Position numbers and translations under genes: made by a program. The notes under the pieces were generated by a model. The model worked only from the letters and a program-made list of their open reading frames with translations. It was not told the DNA's origin and did no database searches. DNA of 36,286 nt from IMG/VR virus record IMGVR_UViG_3300035388_000088, positions 1-36,286 of that record. One strand, 5' to 3'. Shown here piece after piece: positions 7,395-15,742 of this stretch (positions within the stretch are counted from its first letter, which is position 1; each line of letters opens with the position of its first letter). Source of the DNA: a virus.

Positions 7395-8470
7395 ACGTCA
7401 ATCAGCTCCTGTCTTCCACCGGCTCTAACAAGCGATGCATAGTATTCGTTATTCACTCCTGCTGCTTCATAGATGGCTTGATCAATCGATGCATCTGTAA
7501 CTTCTTGCTCTACAACTTCATCCGTCCAGTTCAGTGTCAGGTTCATCGTGTGCGAATCGTTCTGGAAGGAATGCGATACGCGGTCCACATAGAATACTGC
7601 AGACACCTCAAGAAAATCATCAGAGATCTGAACCGCGTCGCCGGCTCTCAGCTGAGCAATGCCTATTGCATTTACCGAGAATTCCTTCAGGACCGTCCCG
7701 AGATCAGTAAGGTAATTTTTGGCTAAGCTCTGGGCGTCACCGGCGGCATCCGCTTGCTCAGAAAACTGTTCCTGCAGGAGTCCATATGCCGCTATCAACT
7801 CCTGGTCTTCTACTATCGCCAGTACCTGGTTGTTCTCACCGCGAATCACAATTTTGTTCTTTAGGTTCTCGATGGATTCACTGTACTGAGCATCGACCAG
7901 ATTCTCTCCCAGGGCAATACGCCAGGACAAAACCTGATCAGACTTCTTGATGATATTGAGCTTCCCCTGGACCATCCTTACCTGGTACTTCTCACCAGTG
8001 CGCTTCGTTACTTCTGTAAGTGCTGAAACAATCATGTCGTAAAGAGTCATGTCGCGATAGATCGCAGTCAACGCCAGGCTAATCTCAGGAATTGATCCAA
8101 TAGGAATCCCAAACTCACTGCACAAAGATGTGATGAACTTTTTCACACTGACACTGTCCAAGATCTTTGTTGTTTTGTTCTTGGCCAAGTAGATCCCGTG
8201 GTCATAAGCAGTGATGGAAATTGTTTTCTTGTGATTCCTCGGGGACTTAAAAACAACCCCTCTCAAGATCTCCTTTTCACCCTCCAGGAGAACAACCACG
8301 GATCCATTCCTCACCTGGTACCTTGGTGTGTACGCATCATTTGAGTACACCATTCCAACGGTCAATTGTTGTGGTGCCTGGCGAATATCACTGTTCCATT
8401 TGAGACTGGTCATCAATGCCGTAATATCATTCACTGTTCCATCCACCAGGTAATTCAAGATCTTAAACAT
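7391..8470 (-). CDS. XkdQ-like tail hub protein (gpD/gp27-like)
   Basis: This encodes 359 residues. Features of the XkdQ family include an N-terminal TALMTSLKWNSDIRQAPQQL, a central KFITSLCSEFGIPIGSI segment, and a C-terminal FYVDRVSHSFQNDSHTMNLTLNW. The family forms the trimeric hub below the tail tube. No peptidoglycan-hydrolase motif is visible. The start overlaps the LysM gene by eight bases. Confidence 0.88.
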   Translation of the reverse strand: MFKILNYLVDGTVNDITALMTSLKWNSDIRQAPQQLTVGMVYSNDAYTPRYQVRNGSVVVLLEGEKEILRGVVFKSPRNHKKTISITAYDHGIYLAKNKTTKILDSVSVKKFITSLCSEFGIPIGSIPEISLALTAIYRDMTLYDMIVSALTEVTKRTGEKYQVRMVQGKLNIIKKSDQVLSWRIALGENLVDAQYSESIENLKNKIVIRGENNQVLAIVEDQELIAAYGLLQEQFSEQADAAGDAQSLAKNYLTDLGTVLKEFSVNAIGIAQLRAGDAVQISDDFLEVSAVFYVDRVSHSFQNDSHTMNLTLNWTDEVVEQEVTDASIDQAIYEAAGVNNEYYASLVRAGGRQELIDV

Positions 8471-9080
8471 TGATCACCAACTCCTGCCCTGCGAAGATGC
8501 TATTCGGATCCACCCCGATCACTGCCTGGTTTGCATCATAAATACTTCGCCAATTATCACCGTTTCCGGTTGTCTGCTTAGCAATAATCCACAGCGTATC
8601 CCCATCCTTCACGTTATAAACCTTCGGCGTTTCTTTGTCGCTTGGCCGTGCTGAAGAGGTATCTTTTATTGCCTTCACGGTTACAAATCGATATTCCTTT
8701 AGATCCAAGGAGAAAGTTATATCACGGCTCTTTGCCTGCTCCCCATACTCAAAACTCTCAATAGAAACAGGAAGATTGATGTTCGTCTCTGTGATGATCA
8801 ATCTGATTGGCTGCTTCGAAGCTTCCCACCGCTTGATCTTTTCTGCTGCTTCATATGGATCAGGGATCGCCGCATACTCACAATATGGACCGTAATACTT
8901 TGGAAAGAAGGACTGGAGCTTTATGGTTCCCAGTCCCAGCTCACCAATCTGATTCAATTCACCAAGTTCCGCCAGGCTTAGCACAGTGTTCCGCATTCCC
9001 TGGACAAAACTAAAAGAGGTAGGATTCACAGGAAGCTGCAAAAATTCTTTGAAGTTATTGAAACTCAACCAAAATTGCAT
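8463..9080 (-). CDS. XkdP-like LysM-domain tail protein
   Basis: This encodes 205 residues. The N-terminal 150 residues resemble the gpU/XkdP tail domain. The C-terminus (about 157-205) is one LysM domain: YNVKDGDTLWIIAKQTTGNGDNWRSIYDANQ with a final AGQELVI. In contractile tails this protein lies between the tube and the hub, and its LysM can hold peptidoglycan or a spike. It has a clear GGGAGGG ribosome site. Confidence 0.9.
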   Translation of the reverse strand: MQFWLSFNNFKEFLQLPVNPTSFSFVQGMRNTVLSLAELGELNQIGELGLGTIKLQSFFPKYYGPYCEYAAIPDPYEAAEKIKRWEASKQPIRLIITETNINLPVSIESFEYGEQAKSRDITFSLDLKEYRFVTVKAIKDTSSARPSDKETPKVYNVKDGDTLWIIAKQTTGNGDNWRSIYDANQAVIGVDPNSIFAGQELVINV

Positions 9081-9083
9081 GTC

Positions 9084-10721
9084 CTAAACCCTCCCCATAC
9101 ACATCGCTGTTTCCAACAGCTTATCTTCAAGACGATCAAGTAAACTGTCAACATCTCGTGGATCACTTGCGTTGATTTGATCAGCAAGTTTCGGAATCAA
9201 AATCTGTATACCTCTACCGCTGCCGCCTTGGCTATTCTCCTGTGCCGTCACAACACGCTCCCCTCGATGGAGCCGTGCAAGATAACCATCGTATGGAACA
9301 TACGGCAAGCCTGCAGCATGAGGTGTCCCCTTATCATCAGTGTCACCGCTCAACCAACCAGTAAACTTGTCAGCTTTATCACCAACCCAGGAAGCAACCT
9401 TGCCCATACCTTCAACAATCGGCTTGAGTTTTTCCCACATACTCTCGAAGATGGGGGACAATTTCTCCCAGACAGTTTTTGCAACCGTACCAATCATTTT
9501 GAGCAAACTCCAGGTTGTCTTCAGAACCGGCTTCAGGAACTTGTCCCAAGTCCACTTCAACCTTGTGCCAATCTCAGTAAAAGTCGGCGTCCACTTCTTT
9601 TTCAGCTCAACAGCTTTGTTCTTCAAGTTTATAATGCCCTGGGTAATTTTCTGAGCGCCAGCTGTTAGTGCCGGTTGTTTCTCAACCAGCCAATCAGCAA
9701 TGCCGCCAAGTGGACCAGACATTGCTTCTCTCAATGGAGTACCAATGCCATCCACCAAGATTGTCTGCAATGTTCCTTTAATTGTTGACGCCTTGCCTGC
9801 TGCTGTTTGCGCAAGCTTATCTGCGCCACCTGCGAAGAAATCAGCCATGCCCTTCCCATTCTTGCCTTGAAGTTTCATTAAGTCTCCACCGGCTGCATTG
9901 AATTCATCTTGGCCAACTTTGAATCCGAACTCCTTCAGACGTTCCATCTCGCCCATTTTAGCATCAGCTAACGCTTCCATTGCCTCTTCTACCGTTTTGC
10001 CAGGCGTCAATGCTGCCATATTCTCAGCCATCTGAACCAACTGCTGAGCCATGCCAGTATCACCTTCGGAAACCTGCACTGCTCTTGATCCTGCAGCAAC
10101 AATCTCATTGGTAGCAAATGGAGTCGCATTGGCATTCTTCCGTAGCCACGCCATATAGTCATCACTTTTCTTTTGTACCTGCGCATCACCCATACCTTCG
10201 TTACTTGCGCCGATAAAATGTTTCATGGAAACTTGCTGCTGTTCCAATGTCATTGATCCCTTCAGACCAACACCAGCAACTGCACCCATGGCCGCGGCAA
10301 CAACACCGCCCACTTTACCGGCTACCCCGAGTAATCCTCCAAGCTTCCCCTTGATCGCCCCAATTTTCCCACTGATCTTATCCTTCAGTGCAATCACCGG
10401 CATAAATGGCTTCCGGATCAACGCCTTCAACTTACTCTTTGCTTTAGCCAAGCGTTTTGAAAGATGGTCCTTGTATGCCAGAACAGTAACAATCTTCTTC
10501 CTGAACGGATCCATCTTCTTTTTGACGCGCGCTAATTTCTTCTCAATGGCAGATGTCTTCAAATCCAAGCGCATCTTCTTGTTCGCTTTCTGCATCTCAT
10601 CCATTTTCTCACTGGCGTCTTGAACTTCCTTCTTGAAGCTCGTTGTCGCTTTGGCTGCAGTCTGAACAACCGCAGTATAGTTGTCCTTCATGGAGATCAT
10701 TCCGGATAGTTTGAATCTCAT
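9084..10721 (-). CDS. tail tape measure protein
   Basis: This encodes 545 residues. The first 125 residues are basic and helical. A hydrophobic glycine/alanine segment (about 127-160) follows, then a MuF-free region with SMKHFIGASNEG and AAGSRAVQVSEGD typical of PBSX tape measures, then amphipathic tryptophan-rich repeats (about 390-450). The end has HAAGLPYVPYDGYLARLHRGERVV and a final helix DPRDVDSLLDRLEDKL. It sets tail length; at about 0.15 nm per residue it implies a short tail of around 80 nm (inference). It lies directly after the frameshifted chaperone gene, as expected. Confidence 0.9.
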   Translation of the reverse strand: MRFKLSGMISMKDNYTAVVQTAAKATTSFKKEVQDASEKMDEMQKANKKMRLDLKTSAIEKKLARVKKKMDPFRKKIVTVLAYKDHLSKRLAKAKSKLKALIRKPFMPVIALKDKISGKIGAIKGKLGGLLGVAGKVGGVVAAAMGAVAGVGLKGSMTLEQQQVSMKHFIGASNEGMGDAQVQKKSDDYMAWLRKNANATPFATNEIVAAGSRAVQVSEGDTGMAQQLVQMAENMAALTPGKTVEEAMEALADAKMGEMERLKEFGFKVGQDEFNAAGGDLMKLQGKNGKGMADFFAGGADKLAQTAAGKASTIKGTLQTILVDGIGTPLREAMSGPLGGIADWLVEKQPALTAGAQKITQGIINLKNKAVELKKKWTPTFTEIGTRLKWTWDKFLKPVLKTTWSLLKMIGTVAKTVWEKLSPIFESMWEKLKPIVEGMGKVASWVGDKADKFTGWLSGDTDDKGTPHAAGLPYVPYDGYLARLHRGERVVTAQENSQGGSGRGIQILIPKLADQINASDPRDVDSLLDRLEDKLLETAMCMGRV

Positions 10722-10734
10722 TGCCTCACCTCCT

Positions 10735-11312
10735 TTATAGTAAGAATGTAGGCTTCACCTCTTTTTTCATCAAGCTCTCAATCTCATCCACTCGATACTC
10801 ATAGAATGCTTTAATGACTTGTTTGTCTCCTGCGCTCAACGCATGAAAGGCTGAAGGAATCATACCAAACCGGGACCACATATAATACATGGATCCAACC
10901 TCTCCATCAGCCTCTATTCGTTTTTTATTTTTTCCACCGAGTTCTCACCAAAACCACTGAGATCAGAAACAATGTTATAAATCTTCAATATTTCACCAGG
11001 ATTCAGCAGCTTTCGTACAAGATCTCGGTAGGTCGGCACATGAAGCTTTTCCTTCAATTCCTTGGATCTGATGACAGGATCTTTAGTACCATAGAGTGTA
11101 ACAAGAACCTGAAGAAGATCCGAGTCAAGTTCATCCCCTTTCGTCGCTTTATCTTCAATATCACTATGTTCCTTAGACGTAACAGCTTGAAGAGTAAAAA
11201 TCACTGGTTCTCCTGCAAGCTTTGATAACCGTTTAATTTCAACTTTTGCTTGCGGGCGCTCATCAATTTTGCTGTCATCAATCGACAATAATAAATCAAT
11301 TACACTACTCAT
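10735..11312 (-). CDS. long tail-assembly chaperone made by -1 frameshift
   Basis: The zero frame stops at 10914-10916, but a -1 slip on A-AAA-AAC at 10920-10926 opens 61 more codons down to a TAA at 10735-10737. The product is about 192 residues: 130 from the XkdN-like frame, one lysine from the slip, then 61 starting RIEADGEVGSMYYMWSRFGM. The extension has the pattern of chaperone T proteins (GMIPSAFHALSAGDKQVIKAF). This is the conserved G/GT arrangement upstream of the tape measure gene: the long form binds the tape measure while tube subunits assemble. No strong stimulatory structure was identified after the slip site. Confidence 0.82.
10914..11312 (-). CDS. short tail-assembly chaperone, XkdN-like
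   Basis: This encodes 132 residues. It matches the XkdN family by length, place (between tube and tape measure) and pattern: acidic, helical, with FTLQAVTSKEHSDIEDKA and PTYRDLVRKLLNPGEILKIYNIVSDLSGF. It is the unshifted product, expected to be in excess over the frameshifted form. It has AAGGAGG before its ATG. Confidence 0.88.
   Translation of the reverse strand: MSSVIDLLLSIDDSKIDERPQAKVEIKRLSKLAGEPVIFTLQAVTSKEHSDIEDKATKGDELDSDLLQVLVTLYGTKDPVIRSKELKEKLHVPTYRDLVRKLLNPGEILKIYNIVSDLSGFGENSVEKIKNE
10920..10926 (-). promoter_or_regulatory. -1 ribosomal frameshift slippery site A-AAA-AAC
   Basis: The heptamer is in the right frame (ATA AAA AAC GAA TAG). It lies one sense codon before the zero-frame stop, and a second A-run lies just upstream. 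Confidence 0.82.
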
Positions 11313-11326
11313 CTATGTGCCTCCTT

Positions 11327-11355
11327 AAAAAAAGAGAGCCTGACTAATCAGGCTC
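11327..11355 (-). terminator. intrinsic terminator overlapping the end of the tube gene
   Basis: A perfect 8-bp stem (11336-11343 with 11348-11355, loop of four) is followed by TC and seven T on the minus strand. The hairpin contains the last codons and stop of the tail tube gene. It probably reduces transcription of the downstream low-copy genes. Confidence 0.8.
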
Positions 11356-11781
11356 CACCGTATCGAAATCTTCCCAATCACCAAATCCAAATGAGAGTTC
11401 CTCATTGATTGGCTGTTTCACTTCCCAATTGGCCAAGACCAACTCATTGAAACTGACCTCTTTTAAAAGTACTCGTTCAGCTCCATAGGCTGCAGGATCC
11501 TTTACTTCTGAAAGAATCTCCACTTCCGGAAGGCGTCCAGCTTTAATGGCTGCAGATAACTTTTTTGTCATCCGAGAATAGACTTTTCGAAGCTTAAGCG
11601 TTCCAGTTCCCTTATAGCCCATGAACTTTTCAGATTCATTGTACTTCCCACAAACTGCAACGACTTCCTTCTGGATCTCTACTCTAGCTTCAAGGCCATA
11701 ACACTCCAACCATTGCTCGCCATCAATCCAAACGCTACCAAAGGTACCGCTCATAATTCTATTCGTATCTAATTGATTCAT
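11344..11781 (-). CDS. tail tube protein, XkdM-like
   Basis: This encodes 145 residues of the phage tail tube family. It begins NRIMSGTFGSVWIDGEQWLECYGLEARVEIQKE, continues with GTGTLKLRKVYSRM, and ends with a beta-strand EVSFNELVLANWE. It polymerises inside the sheath to form the DNA channel. It follows the sheath gene at a short distance and has GAGGAG upstream. The terminator at its end fits a high-copy product. Confidence 0.92.
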   Translation of the reverse strand: MNQLDTNRIMSGTFGSVWIDGEQWLECYGLEARVEIQKEVVAVCGKYNESEKFMGYKGTGTLKLRKVYSRMTKKLSAAIKAGRLPEVEILSEVKDPAAYGAERVLLKEVSFNELVLANWEVKQPINEELSFGFGDWEDFDTVEPD

Positions 11782-11798
11782 TCGGTCTCACTCCTCTC

Positions 11799-12875
11799 TT
11801 AGATGTTCACGATCAAGGCAACATCCTCAATCGCATCCAGTGGACGCACTGTAGATATCAAGAACACTTTGTCGGCCGTGTTATACTCCTTGATCTCCTG
11901 GTTGCTCAGCACTGTCACATCAATACCTTGGGCAAGAAGATAAATTCTCTGCGCATCGATATTGATCTGGCACTTGTTCTCAGCATTCGAATCCAAGAGT
12001 TCTAGGCGTTCGAGCATGGCAAAATAGTTGTTGATCGCAGCGATCAGCAGAATCTTGTTTTGATAGCTGTTGCTCACCTTGCCAACATATGAGTCCTCGA
12101 TGAGCATCTTCAGATCTCGATATACTTTATCCAGAATCCGGACAATTTTGATCTTCTGCCACTCACTCGCCTTGTTGGTCAACGTAGTCAAAGAGGTAAT
12201 GCCTCGTGCAATCTTGACCTTCTCCCCGTCATGGAAGAGAATCAGCTTGCCGGCATTTGTCGAAACACTAGCCTGCGACTTCGTCAGATGCGGCACATCG
12301 TCGACTTCGCTCAGCACATGAAATGTGGGGCTGATCTTGTAACTCAAGCCAGCAATCACACCGGCAATCCTCGCCAGATACTGATTTGCCGTGTAAGTCG
12401 TTTCCCCAACCTCAATATCATCCGTATCGAAATTGATGATTGATTCATGATCACTCACGGTACCAGGCAATACTGCCAGGCATGGAATATCATTATCATC
12501 ACGCATACCCTTCGCCCAAGTGTCCACTGCTGCAACATCTGCATCATCGATGCTCGGTACCGTCATAACGTCAAACTTGACCGTCTCCAGATACGTCAAT
12601 GCCGCCGCCCAATCCAACGCTGCACTCGGAATGCATACCGCAATCACCTTAGAAGGTGCTACACCGTCCTCTGCCTCAACAAATGCCTGCTGGATCAATG
12701 TCTGATTGGCGGCATCCAACGTGTCCGGAATACCACTCTCCGTCAATATCACATGCGCAGTCACCCCGGTTGCTACACTAGAATCCTTGAATACAAGCGC
12801 AAGGACCCCAGCTACTGTCTTCACAACAGTGGCTGCAGCCTCTCTAAATGTAATGCTAATATTAGGATAATCCAT
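11799..12875 (-). CDS. contractile tail sheath protein
   Basis: This encodes 358 residues, shorter than many sheaths (430-490) but the same length class as PBSX-like ones. It contains ISITFREAAATVVK at the N-terminus, a central domain with DVMTVPSIDDADVAAVDTW, SPTFHVLSEVDDVPHLTKSQ, and a C-terminal domain with QRIYLLAQGID. The C-terminal strand (DVALIVNI) fits the donor strand that joins sheath subunits. It defines the phage as a myovirus. Confidence 0.92.
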   Translation of the reverse strand: MDYPNISITFREAAATVVKTVAGVLALVFKDSSVATGVTAHVILTESGIPDTLDAANQTLIQQAFVEAEDGVAPSKVIAVCIPSAALDWAAALTYLETVKFDVMTVPSIDDADVAAVDTWAKGMRDDNDIPCLAVLPGTVSDHESIINFDTDDIEVGETTYTANQYLARIAGVIAGLSYKISPTFHVLSEVDDVPHLTKSQASVSTNAGKLILFHDGEKVKIARGITSLTTLTNKASEWQKIKIVRILDKVYRDLKMLIEDSYVGKVSNSYQNKILLIAAINNYFAMLERLELLDSNAENKCQINIDAQRIYLLAQGIDVTVLSNQEIKEYNTADKVFLISTVRPLDAIEDVALIVNI

Positions 12876-12878
12876 CTG

Positions 12879-13334
12879 TTACCCCTCCTTTTCAATATTC
12901 ATATCGTTTGCTACTTCGCCCATAGTTTCATGAGTAGGCATTGTTCTTGTTGTTTCAGCTGTCAATGTAAGAGACATATACAACTCATTGTCCCTCTTTC
13001 CACCTTCCAATCCTTCAATGTGTAAAACAGATCCATCTGGACCCGTAAGCGCTGCAGTTTCACCAAAAGTCTTCTCCATTGTTTCTAGAACGTCGAGGAG
13101 CGAAAGCTTATCAACATTCTGAGCATCATCGACTAGACCAAAATAAACGATCTGCCACATGATTCGCTTTTCAACAATAAACTGGGAAAGATCGTCTGAT
13201 CGATCAAAGACATACTCCAAATAGAAGCTTGGCCGCTTGAACCCATCCGGAACATTGTTCATGTAGATCCGCGGTACCTCCGGGAAAGTATCGACCAGGA
13301 TCTTTCTGATAGCATCTCTCGATTCCTTAATCAT
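12879..13334 (-). CDS. tail terminator protein, XkdJ-like
   Basis: This encodes 151 residues. The start IKESRDAIRKILVDTFPEVPRIYMNNVPDGFKRPSFYLEY and the strand-rich remainder match the tail terminator family found upstream of the sheath in PBSX-like phages. It caps the tail and joins it to the head. It sits two bases before the sheath. Confidence 0.78.
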   Translation of the reverse strand: MIKESRDAIRKILVDTFPEVPRIYMNNVPDGFKRPSFYLEYVFDRSDDLSQFIVEKRIMWQIVYFGLVDDAQNVDKLSLLDVLETMEKTFGETAALTGPDGSVLHIEGLEGGKRDNELYMSLTLTAETTRTMPTHETMGEVANDMNIEKEG

Positions 13335-13344
13335 TCATATCCCC

Positions 13345-13791
13345 CTATCGAAACAGCTCTTCGAAAAAGTCTTCAGCCAATCGTGCCAGCTGACGCCTGG
13401 TATCATCTAAGGCTTTCTTCTGAAAGTGTTGACCTTCAGCATAACCAACCGAAGTCTTATTACGTCTTGTCCGTTTTCCCTTTTCCTTCGATCGAGAAAT
13501 TTTTACAATCGGATGCCCTTGTTCAACGATATTTGCATAAAAAACCGTGGAACCCGCCTCAACTGTGTCCTTGTTTATGATCCGGATTTCACCTTCTACC
13601 GTTCCCTTGTAGGGAAGCATTTTGTACGAGGCTCTTAGTCTGCCAGACTTCCGCGGTGCCCGGTCAGCTGTGTTGGCCATTAACGATTTACCAACCCGCT
13701 GCAGAAGTTTTTTATATTGAACCTTGTTCTTCCGGAGAGCCCTCATGTAGGTTTGTTCCAATTCATCCAATCCATCAATCTGTAAACTCAT
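13345..13791 (-). CDS. HK97 gp10-like tail-completion protein (XkdI)
   Basis: This encodes 148 residues, basic. The pattern LLQRVGKSLMANTADRAPRKSGRLRASYK and VFYANIVEQGHPIVK is typical of the gp10 family, which joins the tail to the connector. The start codon overlaps the stop of the upstream gene, suggesting coupled translation. Confidence 0.88.
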   Translation of the reverse strand: MSLQIDGLDELEQTYMRALRKNKVQYKKLLQRVGKSLMANTADRAPRKSGRLRASYKMLPYKGTVEGEIRIINKDTVEAGSTVFYANIVEQGHPIVKISRSKEKGKRTRRNKTSVGYAEGQHFQKKALDDTRRQLARLAEDFFEELFR

Positions 13792-14108
13792 TAGCCATCA
13801 CCCTCCTTCATCAACTCCACTTCCAAGTGGTGATTTCGTGGTCGATAAGGCATACCGGCAGTATACTTCGCTCCATCCACCTCAATAATATCGCCTTCCT
13901 GGATGTCAACACTGGCATAAGAGTAAAGCTTGAGAGTCTCAGCTGTTACTATGTTCGGATCTTCTTTGGAAACAGTGGCAGCTTTTCTGGAAACTGAGCA
14001 AACATAGTTTCCTGTTTTTGGAAAATTTTCACCCGTTGGAGTTTTGTACTCATCAAGCGTTTCAGTTGTCCTGTACACATCGCAGTGCTTGTCAAAAGGC
14101 ATTCTCAT
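13791..14108 (-). CDS. head closure / head-tail adaptor protein
   Basis: This encodes 105 residues, beta-rich: DVYRTTETLDEYKTPTGE, IQEGDIIEVDGAKYTAGMPYRPRNHHLEVEL. Size and place between the connector and the gp10-like gene fit an XkdH-type head closure protein that seals the DNA channel. Confidence 0.75.
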   Translation of the reverse strand: MRMPFDKHCDVYRTTETLDEYKTPTGENFPKTGNYVCSVSRKAATVSKEDPNIVTAETLKLYSYASVDIQEGDIIEVDGAKYTAGMPYRPRNHHLEVELMKEGDG

Positions 14109-14109
14109 G

Positions 14110-14706
14110 CTAACTCCTCCCTTTATATGCCGACACCATCATTTGAACTACTGGTGGAAGCGGGATTGCTTTAGAGAATGCATCAGTGAATTGTCTTGCG
14201 TAGCTCACAGAGTAATCGCTGAACTTCTCAGACATCTTTGCATCCAACTCATTGTAAAGTGCTTTCACAAATAGAATGCACGCAATGCCCAATGCACCAG
14301 GAAGAGTCGTTTCACCTTCATCACCTGGCATTACATAACCTGCCGTATATGTCACCTTCACTGTTCTTTCACCAGCAAGCCATCCGGCGCTCTTGAATAG
14401 CATTCCTGATTTTGCAACCAATTCGTAATCGTCTGCTTCAAGGACGACTTCATCCTCTATGACCTCCGAAATTTCCTTCACTGGATACTCCTTCAGCAAT
14501 AGATAAGCGGTGTTCTTCCCACCCAAAACATCCACATGCTCCTGCAGCCTAAATTTTCGATTGCAATATGTTTCGATTTTCTCACTGGTTGCATTCACGA
14601 AAGCCTCAATCTTTGCATATTCAGGTTCAGTCACAGTCTCAATCGACAATTCCAAATGAGCCAAGACCTCTTCGACGGTCGTCAATGCATTTTCTTGTAG
14701 ACTCAT
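14110..14706 (-). CDS. head-tail connector protein (gp6/gp15-like)
   Basis: This encodes 198 residues. An N-terminal helical part has TTVEEVLAHLELSIETVTEPEYAKIEAFVNATSEKIETYCNRKF. A beta middle has LLLKEYPVKEISEV and VTYTAGYVMPG, and a helix PGALGIACILFVKALYNELDAK follows. This is the gp6-like connector pattern (ring below the portal). It has an AGGAAGGTG site before the start. Confidence 0.85.
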   Translation of the reverse strand: MSLQENALTTVEEVLAHLELSIETVTEPEYAKIEAFVNATSEKIETYCNRKFRLQEHVDVLGGKNTAYLLLKEYPVKEISEVIEDEVVLEADDYELVAKSGMLFKSAGWLAGERTVKVTYTAGYVMPGDEGETTLPGALGIACILFVKALYNELDAKMSEKFSDYSVSYARQFTDAFSKAIPLPPVVQMMVSAYKGRS

Positions 14707-14718
14707 TTAGTCACCTTC

Positions 14719-14952
14719 CTATTCAGTCCCATCCTTCGGATCCGCAGTAGCCTTCTTTTTCCCAGCCGTTTTTTTAGGTGGATCTTCCTTTGGTGGATCC
14801 TCCTTCTTCTGCTCGATATATTCCTTATCAATGCACCCAGCCTTAAGAAGCTTTTTCTCTTCCTTCTGGTTCAACTCGACAACATCACCGATCTTTACAG
14901 TCCGATTTTCTCTGTTAAACACAAACGAACTATCCACTTTGAACTTCTTCAC
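14719..14952 (-). CDS. small lysine-rich head-region protein
   Basis: This encodes 77 residues from a GTG start with GGAG upstream. The first 50 residues form a small beta/helix unit (RTVKIGDVVELNQKEEKKLLKAGCIDKEYI). The rest is a disordered K/P/D-rich tail with a doubled EDPPKEDPPKK. Similar short proteins lie between capsid and connector genes in many Firmicute phages, with no known role. It lies directly behind a terminator, so it is probably made at a lower level than the capsid. Confidence 0.75.
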   Translation of the reverse strand: MKKFKVDSSFVFNRENRTVKIGDVVELNQKEEKKLLKAGCIDKEYIEQKKEDPPKEDPPKKTAGKKKATADPKDGTE

Positions 14953-14967
14953 AACACCACTCCTTTC

Positions 14968-14994
14968 AAAAAAAAGGCAGGCTAAGCGCCTGCC
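14968..14994 (-). terminator. intrinsic terminator after the capsid/decoration genes
   Basis: A perfect 7-bp GC stem (14976-14982 with 14988-14994, loop of five) is followed by eight T on the minus strand. It is inside the late operon, so it is likely partial and lowers expression of downstream genes. Confidence 0.85.
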
Positions 14995-15003
14995 CCAATA
15001 TCA

Positions 15004-15717
15004 CTAGATCGTCAATGCATCACCGGCAGCCAGAAATTGAGTTGGCGGGATGTAATCAGGCTCTCGCAACAACACTGCAGCCACTACTGTGTTTGCAGTT
15101 GTCGTTAACTTTGCCGCAACATAAGCATAGTCTGGTGAAAGATCTTCTTCATCAATCTCCGCATAGGCTAACGCCTGAACCGTTGCAACGGTGATCGTTG
15201 AATCCAGAGTAGAGGCAGTCACATAAGCCTCGCCTGGATCTACGGCTTTTAAAACCACTACCGCATCCGCCGCCTCAGCCACTAGATCACTGAAGTTCGC
15301 GTTGATGCATGCTGCCAAATCTACTGCACAGGTCGCATTGCTGGACTTCACTGAAAAAGTCTTCGCCGCATGGTCTTCAGACGCATCAGCAACAGCTGTA
15401 AATTCAACCCCATTGATCGTTACAACATCTGTAGCAACTACTAAAGCCAAGGTCAAAGTGGCTTCGGTTGCCTTAATGTTTGCAGTAATGATTGCCGCTA
15501 GATCGGTAATGGCTTGCGCATCGGTACCAGCTGCATCTTTTGCTTCAAAGACTTCGATCTTTGTAGTCTTGGTCACTGCCATTGCACCACCTGAAAGAAC
15601 GAATAACGCCCTTTTGTGTCCCTTCATTGAGAAGTATTGCCCAATGGCATTCGTGTTGTTCAAGGCCTGAGCTTTCAAGCCTGTATCAATTTTGAAATTT
15701 TCATAAAATCGGTTCAT
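15004..15717 (-). CDS. putative capsid decoration / head protein
   Basis: This encodes 237 residues, very rich in Ala, Thr and Val, beta-type. The N-terminus (MNRFYENFKIDTG) and C-terminal part (YIPPTQFLAAGDALTI) look like head-decoration proteins that follow the major capsid gene. Between them is a segment (about 85-155) with TINGVEFTAVADASEDHAAK and FSVKSSNATCAVDLAACIN, a module also seen inserted in other phage structural proteins. Exposure on the capsid surface is inferred. Its place between capsid and a strong terminator suggests a high-copy product. Confidence 0.7.
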   Translation of the reverse strand: MNRFYENFKIDTGLKAQALNNTNAIGQYFSMKGHKRALFVLSGGAMAVTKTTKIEVFEAKDAAGTDAQAITDLAAIITANIKATEATLTLALVVATDVVTINGVEFTAVADASEDHAAKTFSVKSSNATCAVDLAACINANFSDLVAEAADAVVVLKAVDPGEAYVTASTLDSTITVATVQALAYAEIDEEDLSPDYAYVAAKLTTTANTVVAAVLLREPDYIPPTQFLAAGDALTI

Positions 15718-15742
15718 TATAGTCCCTCCTATCTACCAAATC

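Noticed and set aside
10007-10189. Minus-strand 60-codon frame within the tape measure gene
   Set aside because: Same strand, different phase, arginine/leucine/methionine-rich shadow without a start signal.
12447-13025. 192-codon open frame on the plus strand opposite the sheath gene
   Set aside because: It has unusual Cys/His/Arg/Ile composition, no ribosome site, and the opposite strand encodes a clear sheath protein; it is an antisense shadow.
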